This document shows, in pieces, positions 1 through 5,734 of a stretch of DNA of 5,734 bases. Position 1 is the stretch's first letter. Every line of letters begins with the position of its first letter. The notes below the pieces were generated by a model. That model ran no database searches, was not told the DNA's origin, and saw only the letters and a list, made by a program, of their open reading frames with translations. Source of the stretch: Aquimarina sp. (lineage in GTDB: Bacteria; Bacteroidota; Bacteroidia; Flavobacteriales; Flavobacteriaceae); contig JAHDEF010000120.1 in assembly GCA_020628975.1 (NCBI GenBank), positions 1 through 5,734 on the forward strand. The letters are read 5' to 3'. The translations under genes were made by a program, and so were the position numbers.

Positions 1-172
1 CTTCAGTTTCGTAAGCCAAATTACTATTAAGTCGATACCTTTTGATGTTTGTTGCAATGGCATCTGAAAATGGTCTAGTTTCAGAATCGGGTAAGTTAAC
101 TTCAGCGGACTCTTGTCCGAAAAAAAACAGGGGAGTTAGAAATAAAAAGCAAAAAATGCTAAATAGTTTCAT
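1..172 (-). CDS. Exported protein of unknown function, N-terminal fragment (3' end beyond left edge)
   Basis: The minus strand is open from an ATG at 172 to the window edge, giving 57 residues that begin MKLFSIFCFLFLTPLFFFGQ. This start has a basic residue at position 2, a hydrophobic core over about residues 3-18, and a small residue (Gly19) before Gln20, so it looks like a Sec signal peptide, with cleavage probably around Gly19-Gln20. A hydrophobic stretch ending in GQ or AQ is common in exported flavobacterial proteins. The mature part seen so far is polar and contains a run around residues 33-55 rich in Arg, Asn and Tyr. I do not recognise the family, and the catalytic or binding region must lie outside the window. 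The coding call rests on the signal peptide, a plausible promoter upstream and the absence of stops. The overlapping plus-strand frame at 42-224 is a shadow of this gene. Confidence 0.72.
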   Translation of the reverse strand, partial: MKLFSIFCFLFLTPLFFFGQESAEVNLPDSETRPFSDAIATNIKRYRLNSNLAYETE

Positions 173-195
173 AAGTAGATTTTGTGTAAGCTTAC

Positions 196-203
196 CAAAT
201 GTA
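196..203 (-). promoter_or_regulatory. Candidate promoter -7 element (TACATTTG) for the exported-protein gene
   Basis: Read on the minus strand, TACATTTG matches the Bacteroidota -7 consensus TAnnTTTG exactly and lies about 23 bases upstream of the ATG at 172. No clear TTG -33 element stands at the usual 17-23 base distance, so the call rests on one box and its position. The short leader this implies is typical of the phylum. Confidence 0.4.
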
Positions 204-287
204 CAATTTTCTGTTAAAAAGTAAATTTAAAAATATACTTTCAAAATTAAAATAACTACATATAGTAGCGTTTATTGTTTTTTTAGC

Positions 288-312
288 AAAAAAAAGCGAA
301 ATTAAATTCGCT
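288..312 (-). terminator. Intrinsic terminator overlapping the stop codon of the TPR-like gene
   Basis: On the minus strand AGCGAA (312-307) can pair with TTCGCT (300-295) across a six-base AT loop, and a run of eight T follows (295-288). The stem uses the last sense codons and the stop codon (302-304) of the gene at 302-817, so the transcript would end almost immediately after translation stops. The stem is short at 6 bp but has three GC pairs and a good T tract. It isolates this gene from the exported-protein gene downstream. Confidence 0.65.
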
Positions 313-817
313 TCATTTGTTGTTTCATCATGTTTATTTGGTCTTTCAATACGCCGTACTTATCCAATTTTTTAGCTTCATTCAGCAATATTTGTGCTTC
401 TCGTTTTCGGCGTTTTGTCATGGCTATACCTGCTAAGTTTAATTTGGCTACAGCAATATCTTGGCCCATACTTAAACCAAGTTTTAAAGCTTTGCGTAAG
501 TGTTTTTCGGCTTGTGTTATATTGGTTTGCGAAAGAATAATTCCTTTTAAATAATTATAATATCCGTGTTGCTTTTGTGTAAGTGCAGTTTCAGGATTTT
601 TTATTTTATCAAGCAACTTACTAGTGCCGTCCATATCCTGTTTACGTAGTTTTAAGAACGATAAAAGGATAATTTCATTTTTAAAATAAAGAAAAATAAA
701 AATTCCAGCTATTAATAGTAAGAAAATTCCGTTTCCAATAAATCCTTCAATAAACTGGTAAATCGCTAATCCTATAAAGGCAGCAGCTAAAATTAGCTTG
801 ATGTTTTTGTTAAACAT
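302..817 (-). CDS. Small membrane-anchored protein with TPR-like helices, function unknown
   Basis: This is a complete 171-residue frame. Two hydrophobic segments, about residues 6-23 and 30-45, are separated by a short Glu/Gly/Asn turn and predict a membrane hairpin anchor. The rest is soluble and helical. Residues 81-114 (with Tyr86, Gly92, Ala103, Leu107, Ala110) and 120-152 (with Leu128, Ala129, Ala141, Leu145, Ala148) have spacing resembling degenerate tetratricopeptide repeats, which usually bind proteins. The C-terminus is rich in Lys, Gln and Met. With both ends of the hairpin on the same side, the basic TPR-like part would probably face the cytoplasm. The ATG at 817 is chosen because it gives the full first membrane segment and a promoter element lies about 26 bases upstream; there is no Shine-Dalgarno. 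It is transcribed alone and diverges from rpmH. Similar small TPR proteins occur in Bacteroidota, but I cannot assign a function. Confidence 0.85.
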   Translation of the reverse strand: MFNKNIKLILAAAFIGLAIYQFIEGFIGNGIFLLLIAGIFIFLYFKNEIILLSFLKLRKQDMDGTSKLLDKIKNPETALTQKQHGYYNYLKGIILSQTNITQAEKHLRKALKLGLSMGQDIAVAKLNLAGIAMTKRRKREAQILLNEAKKLDKYGVLKDQINMMKQQMKRI

Positions 818-842
818 ATAATGTATATTAAACTAAGGTTTG

Positions 843-850
843 CAAATGTA
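843..850 (-). promoter_or_regulatory. Candidate promoter -7 element (TACATTTG) for the TPR-like gene
   Basis: On the minus strand TACATTTG matches TAnnTTTG exactly and is followed by GC, about 26 bases before the ATG at 817. It is the same octamer as the one before the exported-protein gene. The expected -33 TTG is not evident in the AT-rich sequence upstream, so strength cannot be judged. Confidence 0.45.
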
Positions 851-883
851 AGCATTAGTAAAGAAAAAATTAAATTTTACTAC

Positions 884-913
884 TTGTTGAAACAAAAAGT
901 CTTTGTATATTTG
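884..913 (+). promoter_or_regulatory. Promoter of rpmH (TTG, 19 bp, TATATTTG)
   Basis: TTG at 884-886 and TATATTTG at 906-913 are separated by 19 bases, which fits the Bacteroidota housekeeping sigma consensus (TTG, 17-23 bp, TAnnTTTG). A second TTG at 887-889 gives a 16-base spacing and is less likely to be the one used. Transcription would start near 918-921, leaving a leader of about 65 bases before rpmH. This is the best promoter in the window, as expected for a ribosomal protein gene. Confidence 0.75.
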
Positions 914-934
914 CACCCAGCTTTTAGGAAACTA

Positions 935-946
935 ATGAGCAAGTAA
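935..946 (+). other. Leader mini-ORF (Met-Ser-Lys-stop) upstream of rpmH
   Basis: ATG AGC AAG TAA lies inside the predicted rpmH leader. AGGAAA at 926-931 precedes it, a better Shine-Dalgarno match than any true gene here has. The three encoded residues equal the first three of L34 (Met-Ser-Lys). It could be chance in an AT-rich leader or a leader peptide affecting rpmH translation. The sequence alone does not decide. Confidence 0.25.
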
Positions 947-984
947 GTTAACACGATTTTCTATAGACTTATAAAGATATTAAA

Positions 985-1146
985 ATGAGTAAAAGAACAT
1001 TTCAACCGTCAAAAAGAAAAAGAAGAAATAAGCACGGTTTTAGAGAAAGAATGGCTTCTGCCAACGGTAGAAAAGTACTTGCTCGTAGAAGAGCTAAAGG
1101 AAGAAAGAAACTTTCTGTTTCATCAGAAATCAGACACAAACACTAA
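985..1146 (+). CDS. rpmH: 50S ribosomal protein L34
   Basis: The 53-residue product begins [20 protein letters not shown] and is an unmistakable L34. It has the TFQPS start, the Arg/Lys-rich segment, the [27 protein letters not shown] core at about residues 17-43, and a short C-terminal extension ending in RHKH. L34 is a small, very basic protein of the large ribosomal subunit that packs among 23S rRNA helices. The length is slightly above the 44-46 residues usual in Proteobacteria, because of the C-terminal tail. The start is fixed by conservation of the first residues; the sequence before it (AAAGATATTAAA) has no Shine-Dalgarno. In many bacteria rpmH is followed by rnpA, but here carB follows, and no rnpA is in the window. 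A strong promoter lies upstream and a terminator begins 22 bases after the stop. Confidence 0.98.
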   Translation: MSKRTFQPSKRKRRNKHGFRERMASANGRKVLARRRAKGRKKLSVSSEIRHKH

Positions 1147-1168
1147 TTGTGGGTTGTGAACCATATAT

Positions 1169-1203
1169 AGGTGTTACTTTTTTTATAGGTAACGCCTTTT
1201 TTT
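1169..1203 (+). terminator. Intrinsic terminator after rpmH
   Basis: AGGTGTTAC (1169-1177) pairs with GTAACGCCT (1189-1197) in a 9-bp stem with one G-U pair and an 11-base U-rich loop, followed by seven T (1197-1203). It should end most rpmH transcripts. Because no clear promoter is seen before carB, some read-through may matter. Confidence 0.8.
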
Positions 1204-1236
1204 ATGCCTAATTAAACCAGATTTTGATAAGGACTA

Positions 1237-1262
1237 TTAAGAGTTTCAACTCTTAAGTTTTT
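1237..1262 (+). terminator. Terminator-like hairpin in the carB leader (possible attenuator)
   Basis: TTAAGAGTT (1237-1245) and AACTCTTAA (1248-1256) are perfect inverted repeats around a two-base centre. In RNA the inner pairs would open, giving a stem of about 7 bp with a loop of about six bases. G and five U follow (1257-1262). The stem is AT-rich and weak, so termination would be partial. Its position between a complete terminator and a biosynthetic gene suggests attenuation, but this is inference. It may equally be a second weak rpmH terminator. Confidence 0.4.
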
Positions 1263-1284
1263 AAAAAATATTTACGATTTTTAT

Positions 1285-1296
1285 AACTCGCGAGTT
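1285..1296 (+). repeat. 12-bp palindrome AACTCGCGAGTT in the carB leader
   Basis: A perfect 12-bp palindrome lies 37 bases before the carB start. Its GC-rich centre (CTCGCGAG) stands out in otherwise AT-rich DNA. It could be an operator for a dimeric regulator. Its AACTC and GAGTT arms are the same pentamers found in the hairpin at 1237-1256, so the two elements could also pair with each other in RNA. Confidence 0.45.
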
Positions 1297-1333
1297 CGCT
1301 CCGAAACTGATAAAGAAATAAAACCCATTTCCG

Positions 1334-4186
1334 ATGCCTAAAAATAAAGATTTAAAATGTGTGTTGCTTATAGGTTCTGGACCAATTGTTATTGGTCAAG
1401 CCTGTGAATTTGATTACTCAGGTTCACAATCTTTACGTTCGTTACGTGAAGATGGAATTGAAACGGTATTAATCAACTCTAATCCTGCAACCATCATGAC
1501 AGACCCTTCTATGGCTGATCATGTGTATTTAAAGCCTTTAACTACGAAATCTATTATCGAGATTTTGAAGAATCACCCAAATATCGATGCTGTATTGCCA
1601 ACAATGGGTGGCCAAACCGCATTGAATTTGTGTATAGAAGCACAAGAAAAAGGAATTTGGGATGACTATAATGTAGATTTAATAGGGGTTGACATTGATG
1701 CCATCAATGTGACGGAAGATAGAGAGCAATTTAGAGAGTTGATGGGTAAAATTGGAGTAGGAATGGCTCCACAAGCTACCGCAACTTCTTTCTTGAAAGG
1801 AAAAGAAATCGCACAAGAATTTGGTTTCCCGTTGTGTATCCGTTCTTCTTATACATTAGGAGGCGCTGGTGCCGCAATCGTATATAAAGAAGAGGATTAT
1901 GATGAATTATTAACTCGTGGTTTAGAGGCATCTCCAATTCACGAAGTAATGATTGATAAAGCATTACTAGGGTGGAAAGAGTATGAGCTAGAGCTTTTGC
2001 GTGATAAAAATGATAACGTAGTTATTATTTGTACCATCGAAAATATGGATCCTATGGGAATTCATACGGGTGATTCAATTACAGTTGCTCCTGCAATGAC
2101 TTTATCTGATAAAACCTTCCAAAGAATGCGTGATATGGCGATCCATATGATGCGTAGTATTGGAGATTTTGAAGGGGGGTGTAACGTGCAGTTTGCCGTA
2201 AGTCCCGATGAAAGAGAGGAAATTATTGCCATTGAAATTAATCCACGTGTATCGCGTTCATCTGCCCTAGCTTCTAAAGCAACAGGTTATCCTATTGCAA
2301 AAGTGGCTACTAAACTGGCAATTGGTTATACATTAGATGAATTAAATAACCAAATTACAGGAAATACTTCAGCGTTATTTGAACCTACTTTAGACTATGT
2401 TATCGTAAAAATTCCTCGTTGGAACTTCGACAAATTTGAAGGTTCTGATCGTACTTTAGGACTGCAAATGAAAGCAGTAGGTGAGGTGATGGGTATCGGT
2501 CGTTCATTCCAAGAAGCCTTACACAAAGCTACACAGTCTTTGGAAATTAAGCGTAATGGTTTAGGTGCCGACGGTAAAGGATATCGCGATTATGATACGA
2601 TTATTGAAAAATTAACCCACGCAAGTTGGGACCGTGTTTTTGTATTGTACGATGCTATACAAACAGGTATTCCGTTGAGTCGTATCCACGAGATCACTAA
2701 GATCGACATGTGGTTTTTGAAGCAATACGAAGAATTACATTTCTTAGAAAAAGAAATCGAAAAATACAATATTTCTTCACTCCCTAAAGAATTATTGCTA
2801 GAAGCGAAACAAAAAGGTTTTGCTGATCGACAAATCGCTCACATGTTAAAATGTGTTGAAAGTGAAGTGTATAATAAGCGCGAAGAGCTAAATATCAATC
2901 GTGTATACAAACTAGTTGATACTTGTGCTGCTGAGTTTAAAGCACAAACACCATATTATTACTCTACTTTCGAAAGTGATGTAGAAAAGCCTGATGGTAC
3001 TACATATGTTCATAATGAAAGTGCGGTAACTGAAAGAAAGAAAGTGGTCGTGTTAGGTTCTGGACCTAACCGTATTGGACAAGGTATCGAATTTGATTAC
3101 TGTTGTGTTCATGGGGTGTTAGCAGCTGCTGAATGTGGTTACGAAACTATTATGATTAACTGTAACCCTGAAACGGTTTCTACAGATTTTGATACCGCTG
3201 ATAAATTATACTTCGAGCCTGTTTTTTGGGAACACATCTACGATATTATTCAGCATGAAAAGCCAGAAGGTGTTATTGTTCAGTTAGGTGGGCAAACGGC
3301 TTTAAAATTAGCTGAAAAATTAGAACGTTATGGAATCAAAATTTTAGGTACAAGCTTTAAAGCATTAGACTTAGCTGAAGATCGTGGAAGTTTTTCAACG
3401 TTATTGAAAGAAAATAATATTCCTTATCCAGAATTTGGAGTGGCGACAAATGCCGACGAAGCTTTAGCATTAGCAGATGAGTTAGATTTTCCAATCTTAG
3501 TGCGTCCATCATACGTATTAGGTGGTCAAGGAATGAAGATTGTGATCAACAAGAAAGAGCTTGAGGCTCATGTAATTGATTTGTTGAACAAAATTCCTAA
3601 TAACAAATTATTATTAGACCACTATTTGGATGGTGCTATTGAAGCTGAAGCAGATGCTATTTGTGATGGTGAAAATGTGTACATCATAGGTATTATGGAG
3701 CATATTGAACCTTGTGGTGTGCATTCAGGAGATTCAAATGCAACATTACCACCTTTTAATCTAGGTGAATTCGTAATGCAGCAAATTAAAGACTACACCA
3801 AAACTATCGCATTGGCTTTAGATACAGTGGGGTTAATTAATATTCAGTTTGCTATTAAAGAAGATAAAGTTTACATCATCGAGGCAAACCCTCGTGCATC
3901 TCGTACCGTTCCATTTATTGCAAAAGCTTACGGTGAGCCTTACGTGAATTATGCTACTAAGGTGATGTTAGGACATAATAAAGTGACTGACTTTGACTTC
4001 AACCCTCAGTTGGAAGGTTATGCCATAAAGCAACCTGTATTCTCATTTAACAAATTTCCTAATGTCAATAAAAAATTAGGACCAGAAATGAAGTCAACAG
4101 GTGAAAGTATCTTGTTTATTGATAGCTTAAAAGATGATGCTTTTTACGAACTGTATTCAAGAAGAAAAATGTATTTAAGTAAATAG
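1334..4186 (+). CDS. carB: Carbamoyl-phosphate synthase large subunit, without the MGS allosteric domain
   Basis: CarB makes carbamoyl phosphate from bicarbonate, ammonia (delivered from glutamine by the small subunit CarA) and two ATP, for pyrimidine and arginine synthesis in the cytoplasm. The 950 residues contain both homologous halves. The carboxyphosphate half (about 1-403) has GSGPIVIGQ at 14-22, Arg130, Arg170 in RSSYTLGGAG, and Glu301/Asn303 in EINPRVSRSS. The oligomerisation region covers about 404-560. The carbamoyl-phosphate half has GSGPNRIGQG at 575-584, Arg684, Arg724 in RPSYVLGGQG, and Glu850/Asn852 in EANPRASR. These positions match E. coli CarB with offsets of 1 and 9, so both ATP-grasp sites look intact. 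The protein stops at about E. coli residue 941, so the roughly 130-residue C-terminal domain that binds UMP, IMP and ornithine is absent. The stop is followed by a good terminator and no remnant, so this is not a visible frameshift. carA is not in the window. The ATG at 1334 is supported by the normal N-terminal length. Confidence 0.97.
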   Translation: MPKNKDLKCVLLIGSGPIVIGQACEFDYSGSQSLRSLREDGIETVLINSNPATIMTDPSMADHVYLKPLTTKSIIEILKNHPNIDAVLPTMGGQTALNLCIEAQEKGIWDDYNVDLIGVDIDAINVTEDREQFRELMGKIGVGMAPQATATSFLKGKEIAQEFGFPLCIRSSYTLGGAGAAIVYKEEDYDELLTRGLEASPIHEVMIDKALLGWKEYELELLRDKNDNVVIICTIENMDPMGIHTGDSITVAPAMTLSDKTFQRMRDMAIHMMRSIGDFEGGCNVQFAVSPDEREEIIAIEINPRVSRSSALASKATGYPIAKVATKLAIGYTLDELNNQITGNTSALFEPTLDYVIVKIPRWNFDKFEGSDRTLGLQMKAVGEVMGIGRSFQEALHKATQSLEIKRNGLGADGKGYRDYDTIIEKLTHASWDRVFVLYDAIQTGIPLSRIHEITKIDMWFLKQYEELHFLEKEIEKYNISSLPKELLLEAKQKGFADRQIAHMLKCVESEVYNKREELNINRVYKLVDTCAAEFKAQTPYYYSTFESDVEKPDGTTYVHNESAVTERKKVVVLGSGPNRIGQGIEFDYCCVHGVLAAAECGYETIMINCNPETVSTDFDTADKLYFEPVFWEHIYDIIQHEKPEGVIVQLGGQTALKLAEKLERYGIKILGTSFKALDLAEDRGSFSTLLKENNIPYPEFGVATNADEALALADELDFPILVRPSYVLGGQGMKIVINKKELEAHVIDLLNKIPNNKLLLDHYLDGAIEAEADAICDGENVYIIGIMEHIEPCGVHSGDSNATLPPFNLGEFVMQQIKDYTKTIALALDTVGLINIQFAIKEDKVYIIEANPRASRTVPFIAKAYGEPYVNYATKVMLGHNKVTDFDFNPQLEGYAIKQPVFSFNKFPNVNKKLGPEMKSTGESILFIDSLKDDAFYELYSRRKMYLSK

Positions 4187-4204
4187 ATTATTTCATATTA
4201 ATAA

Positions 4205-4243
4205 TAAAGGTCTTTGGTGTATATCAAAGACCTTTAATTTTTT
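4205..4243 (+). terminator. Strong intrinsic terminator after carB
   Basis: TAAAGGTCTTTG (4205-4216) pairs perfectly with CAAAGACCTTTA (4225-4236), a 12-bp stem with an eight-base loop, followed by A and six T (4238-4243). It begins 19 bases after the carB stop and separates carB from the SulP gene. The A-rich left arm gives the reverse strand only a short T run, so it is less convincing in that direction. Confidence 0.9.
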
Positions 4244-4266
4244 AACACTTCTTTTAAGATATTAAT

Positions 4267-4274
4267 TATTTTTG
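4267..4274 (+). promoter_or_regulatory. Candidate promoter -7 element (TATTTTTG) for the SulP gene
   Basis: TATTTTTG matches TAnnTTTG and sits 35 bases before the SulP start and just after the carB terminator, where a new promoter is needed. No TTG is visible at the -33 position, and chance matches are frequent in AT-rich DNA, so support is moderate. Confidence 0.4.
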
Positions 4275-4309
4275 TTTAAATAGGTTAAATTCCTAAATGT
4301 ATTCATTGT

Positions 4310-5734
4310 ATGTTTAAATATTTAAAAAACGATCTTCCTGCTAGTGTAGTAGTATTTTTTGTTGCATTGCCATTGTGTTTGGGTATTGCGTTAGCCAGTG
4401 GTGCACCACCTTTTGCAGGTATGATTGCGGGTATTATAGGAGGTATTATTGTTGGAAGCCTTAGTGGTTCACAGATCGGAGTTAGTGGCCCTGCAGCAGG
4501 TTTAGCAGCAATTGTTTTAGCAGCTATTACAAGCTTAGGAGGCTATGAAAACTTTTTGGTAGCTGTTGTTTTAGGTGGGGTTATTCAAATTTTATTCGGT
4601 GTTTTAAGAGCGGGAGTCATTGGATATTATTTCCCTAGTTCTGTAATTAAAGGAATGCTAGTAGGTATTGGTATTATTATAATTTTGAAAGAAATACCGT
4701 TTTTTTTCGGTTACGATAAAGTTTTAGGAGGACAGTTTTCTTTTTTTAAGGTAGAATGGAAATCGCTGTTTACGCCAGTATTAAATGCCATAGGAAATCC
4801 TTCTTTAGGACCAGTATTTATAGCTGTTTTTGCACTTTTGTTAATGATTGTTTGGAGTAATATTTTAGCAAAAAAAGCTAAAATTTTCACCTTAGTTCAA
4901 GGGCCATTTGTTGCTGTAGTTTTAGGCGTCGTTTATACTTTAATTACGCAAGGAAATGAGACTTGGGGATTAGCTCCTCATCATTTAGTAAAAGTACCTG
5001 TGCCCGATAGTTTTGATTCATTTGTGGGGCAGTTTAGTTTTCCAAATTTTGGAGTGATTGGTAATTATGAGGTATGGGTAACAGGTTTTACAATTGCTTT
5101 GGTAGCTAGTTTAGAAACACTTTTGTGTGTAGAAGCTACGGATAAAATTGATCCAGATAAAAGAATTACTCCAACCAATAGAGAATTACTAGCTCAAGGA
5201 ACTGGAAATATCATTTCTGGTTTAATAGGAGGTTTACCTATTACTCAAGTAATCGTTAGAAGTTCTGCTAATATCCAATCAGGGGGTAAAACTAAATTAT
5301 CGGCTATATTACATGGGTTTCTATTATTGATTTCTGTTATTGCAATTCCTAACCTATTAAATCTTGTGCCTTTGTCAGTATTGGCAGCAGTTTTATTGAT
5401 TGTTGGTTATAAGTTAGCACATCCCTCTAAATTTAAAATAATGTTTTCTTTAGGTTGGAAACAATGGTTACCTTTTTTGGTAACAGTTGTATTGATTGTA
5501 GCGGTTGATTTACTTTGGGGAATAGGTGTTGGATTAATAATTGGAATCATTTTAGCAGCTAAGAAGAATTTTAAAGAATCTCATACTTTAAATAAAGAAG
5601 CTAATACTTACAGAATAGAATTAGCGGAAGAATTGGCCTTTTTTAATAAAGGGGCAATTATGAATGAGCTGAATAGTTTACCAGAAAACACCAATTTGGT
5701 AATCGATGTTAAAAACACACGCGTGTTAGATAAT
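4310..5734 (+). CDS. SulP-family inorganic anion transporter, 3' end beyond right edge
   Basis: The frame is open from the ATG at 4310 to the window end (475 codons, no stop). It starts MFKYLKNDLPASVVVFFVAL and continues into LPLCLGIALASGAPPFAG, typical of SulP (SLC26-like) carriers. VSGPAAG at 58-64 matches the substrate-site helix region. SLETLLCVEATDKIDPDKR begins at 267. The SulP signature segment GLIGGLPITQVIVRSS begins at 304, continuing through ANIQSGGKTKLSAILHG. Hydrophobic segments run from about residue 10 to 420, consistent with the 14-helix inverted-repeat fold. From about 434 (YRIELAEELAFFNKGAI) a cytoplasmic STAS domain begins and is cut by the edge. Family members exchange or import bicarbonate, sulfate or other anions in the inner membrane. 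The short N-terminus and these motifs resemble the Bacteroidota group often found with, or fused to, carbonic anhydrase, so bicarbonate is a reasonable but unproven substrate. The start is set by the conserved N-terminus; there is no Shine-Dalgarno. Confidence 0.93.
   Translation, partial: MFKYLKNDLPASVVVFFVALPLCLGIALASGAPPFAGMIAGIIGGIIVGSLSGSQIGVSGPAAGLAAIVLAAITSLGGYENFLVAVVLGGVIQILFGVLRAGVIGYYFPSSVIKGMLVGIGIIIILKEIPFFFGYDKVLGGQFSFFKVEWKSLFTPVLNAIGNPSLGPVFIAVFALLLMIVWSNILAKKAKIFTLVQGPFVAVVLGVVYTLITQGNETWGLAPHHLVKVPVPDSFDSFVGQFSFPNFGVIGNYEVWVTGFTIALVASLETLLCVEATDKIDPDKRITPTNRELLAQGTGNIISGLIGGLPITQVIVRSSANIQSGGKTKLSAILHGFLLLISVIAIPNLLNLVPLSVLAAVLLIVGYKLAHPSKFKIMFSLGWKQWLPFLVTVVLIVAVDLLWGIGVGLIIGIILAAKKNFKESHTLNKEANTYRIELAEELAFFNKGAIMNELNSLPENTNLVIDVKNTRVLDN

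Larger units (their letters stand above)
1204..1333 (+). promoter_or_regulatory. carB leader region
   Basis: These 130 bases between the rpmH terminator and carB contain no gene. They hold two inverted repeats, listed separately. I searched for TAnnTTTG and found no exact match; the nearest is TAAGTTTT at 1254-1261, with no TTG at proper spacing. The carB promoter is therefore not identified here. The sequence just before the start (CCCATTTCCG) has no Shine-Dalgarno. Confidence 0.5.

Noticed and set aside
42..224. Open plus-strand frame of 60 codons
   Set aside because: It lies opposite the signal-peptide-coding start of the minus-strand exported protein, has no promoter or family resemblance, and runs through that gene's promoter region.
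330..554. Open plus-strand frame of 74 codons
   Set aside because: It is antisense to the TPR-like gene, which has better membrane, repeat, promoter and terminator support.
1776..1964. Open minus-strand frame of 62 codons
   Set aside because: It lies wholly inside carB on the opposite strand, in a region coding for the conserved ATP-grasp fold.
1334..4186. Similarity between the two halves of carB as a possible recent duplication
   Set aside because: The internal duplication is the ancient, universal architecture of CarB and the halves are well diverged here.
4187..4204. Remnant of a frameshifted MGS domain after the carB stop
   Set aside because: The sequence goes directly into a 12-bp terminator stem with no coding-like remnant, so the short CarB appears genuine.
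4188..4206. ATTATT/AATAAT inverted repeat just after carB
   Set aside because: It has only AT pairs, is short, and runs into the much stronger terminator beside it; it is not distinct from background.
4297..4317. Six-codon frame (ATG to TAA) overlapping the SulP start out of frame
   Set aside because: It is very short with no Shine-Dalgarno, and such frames are expected by chance in AT-rich DNA.

Overview
The window looks like chromosomal DNA from a member of the Bacteroidota, most probably Flavobacteriia. The reasons are the AT-rich composition, starts without Shine-Dalgarno sequences, several matches to the Bacteroidota promoter element TAnnTTTG (one with a well-spaced upstream TTG), a short 950-residue CarB, and rpmH lying next to carB. 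This taxonomic call is an inference; no search was run.

Layout from left to right. (1) Positions 1-172, minus strand: the 5' end of a gene for an exported protein, cut by the window edge. (2) 302-817, minus strand: a complete small membrane-anchored protein with TPR-like helices. It has its own probable promoter and an intrinsic terminator that overlaps its stop codon. (3) 818-984: a divergent intergenic region with a minus-strand promoter candidate and a strong plus-strand promoter for rpmH, plus an rpmH leader carrying a four-codon mini-ORF. (4) 985-1146: rpmH, ribosomal protein L34 (53 aa), followed by an intrinsic terminator. (5) 1204-1333: the carB leader, with a terminator-like hairpin and a second palindrome whose arms could pair with each other. 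(6) 1334-4186: carB, the large subunit of carbamoyl-phosphate synthase. It is complete in both ATP-grasp halves but ends before the C-terminal MGS-like allosteric domain. A strong terminator follows. (7) 4310 to the right edge: a SulP-family anion transporter, entering its STAS domain where the window ends.

Functionally this is mostly core housekeeping DNA: translation (L34), pyrimidine and arginine precursor synthesis (CarB) and anion transport (SulP). CarB consumes bicarbonate, and SulP proteins of this type are often bicarbonate or sulfate carriers, so a link is possible. A terminator separates the two genes, so they are not obviously one operon. I found no mobile element, CRISPR array, tRNA or rRNA, and no clear candidate for a new defence or other system. 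The items most worth a second look are the domain-truncated CarB and the structured leader in front of it.
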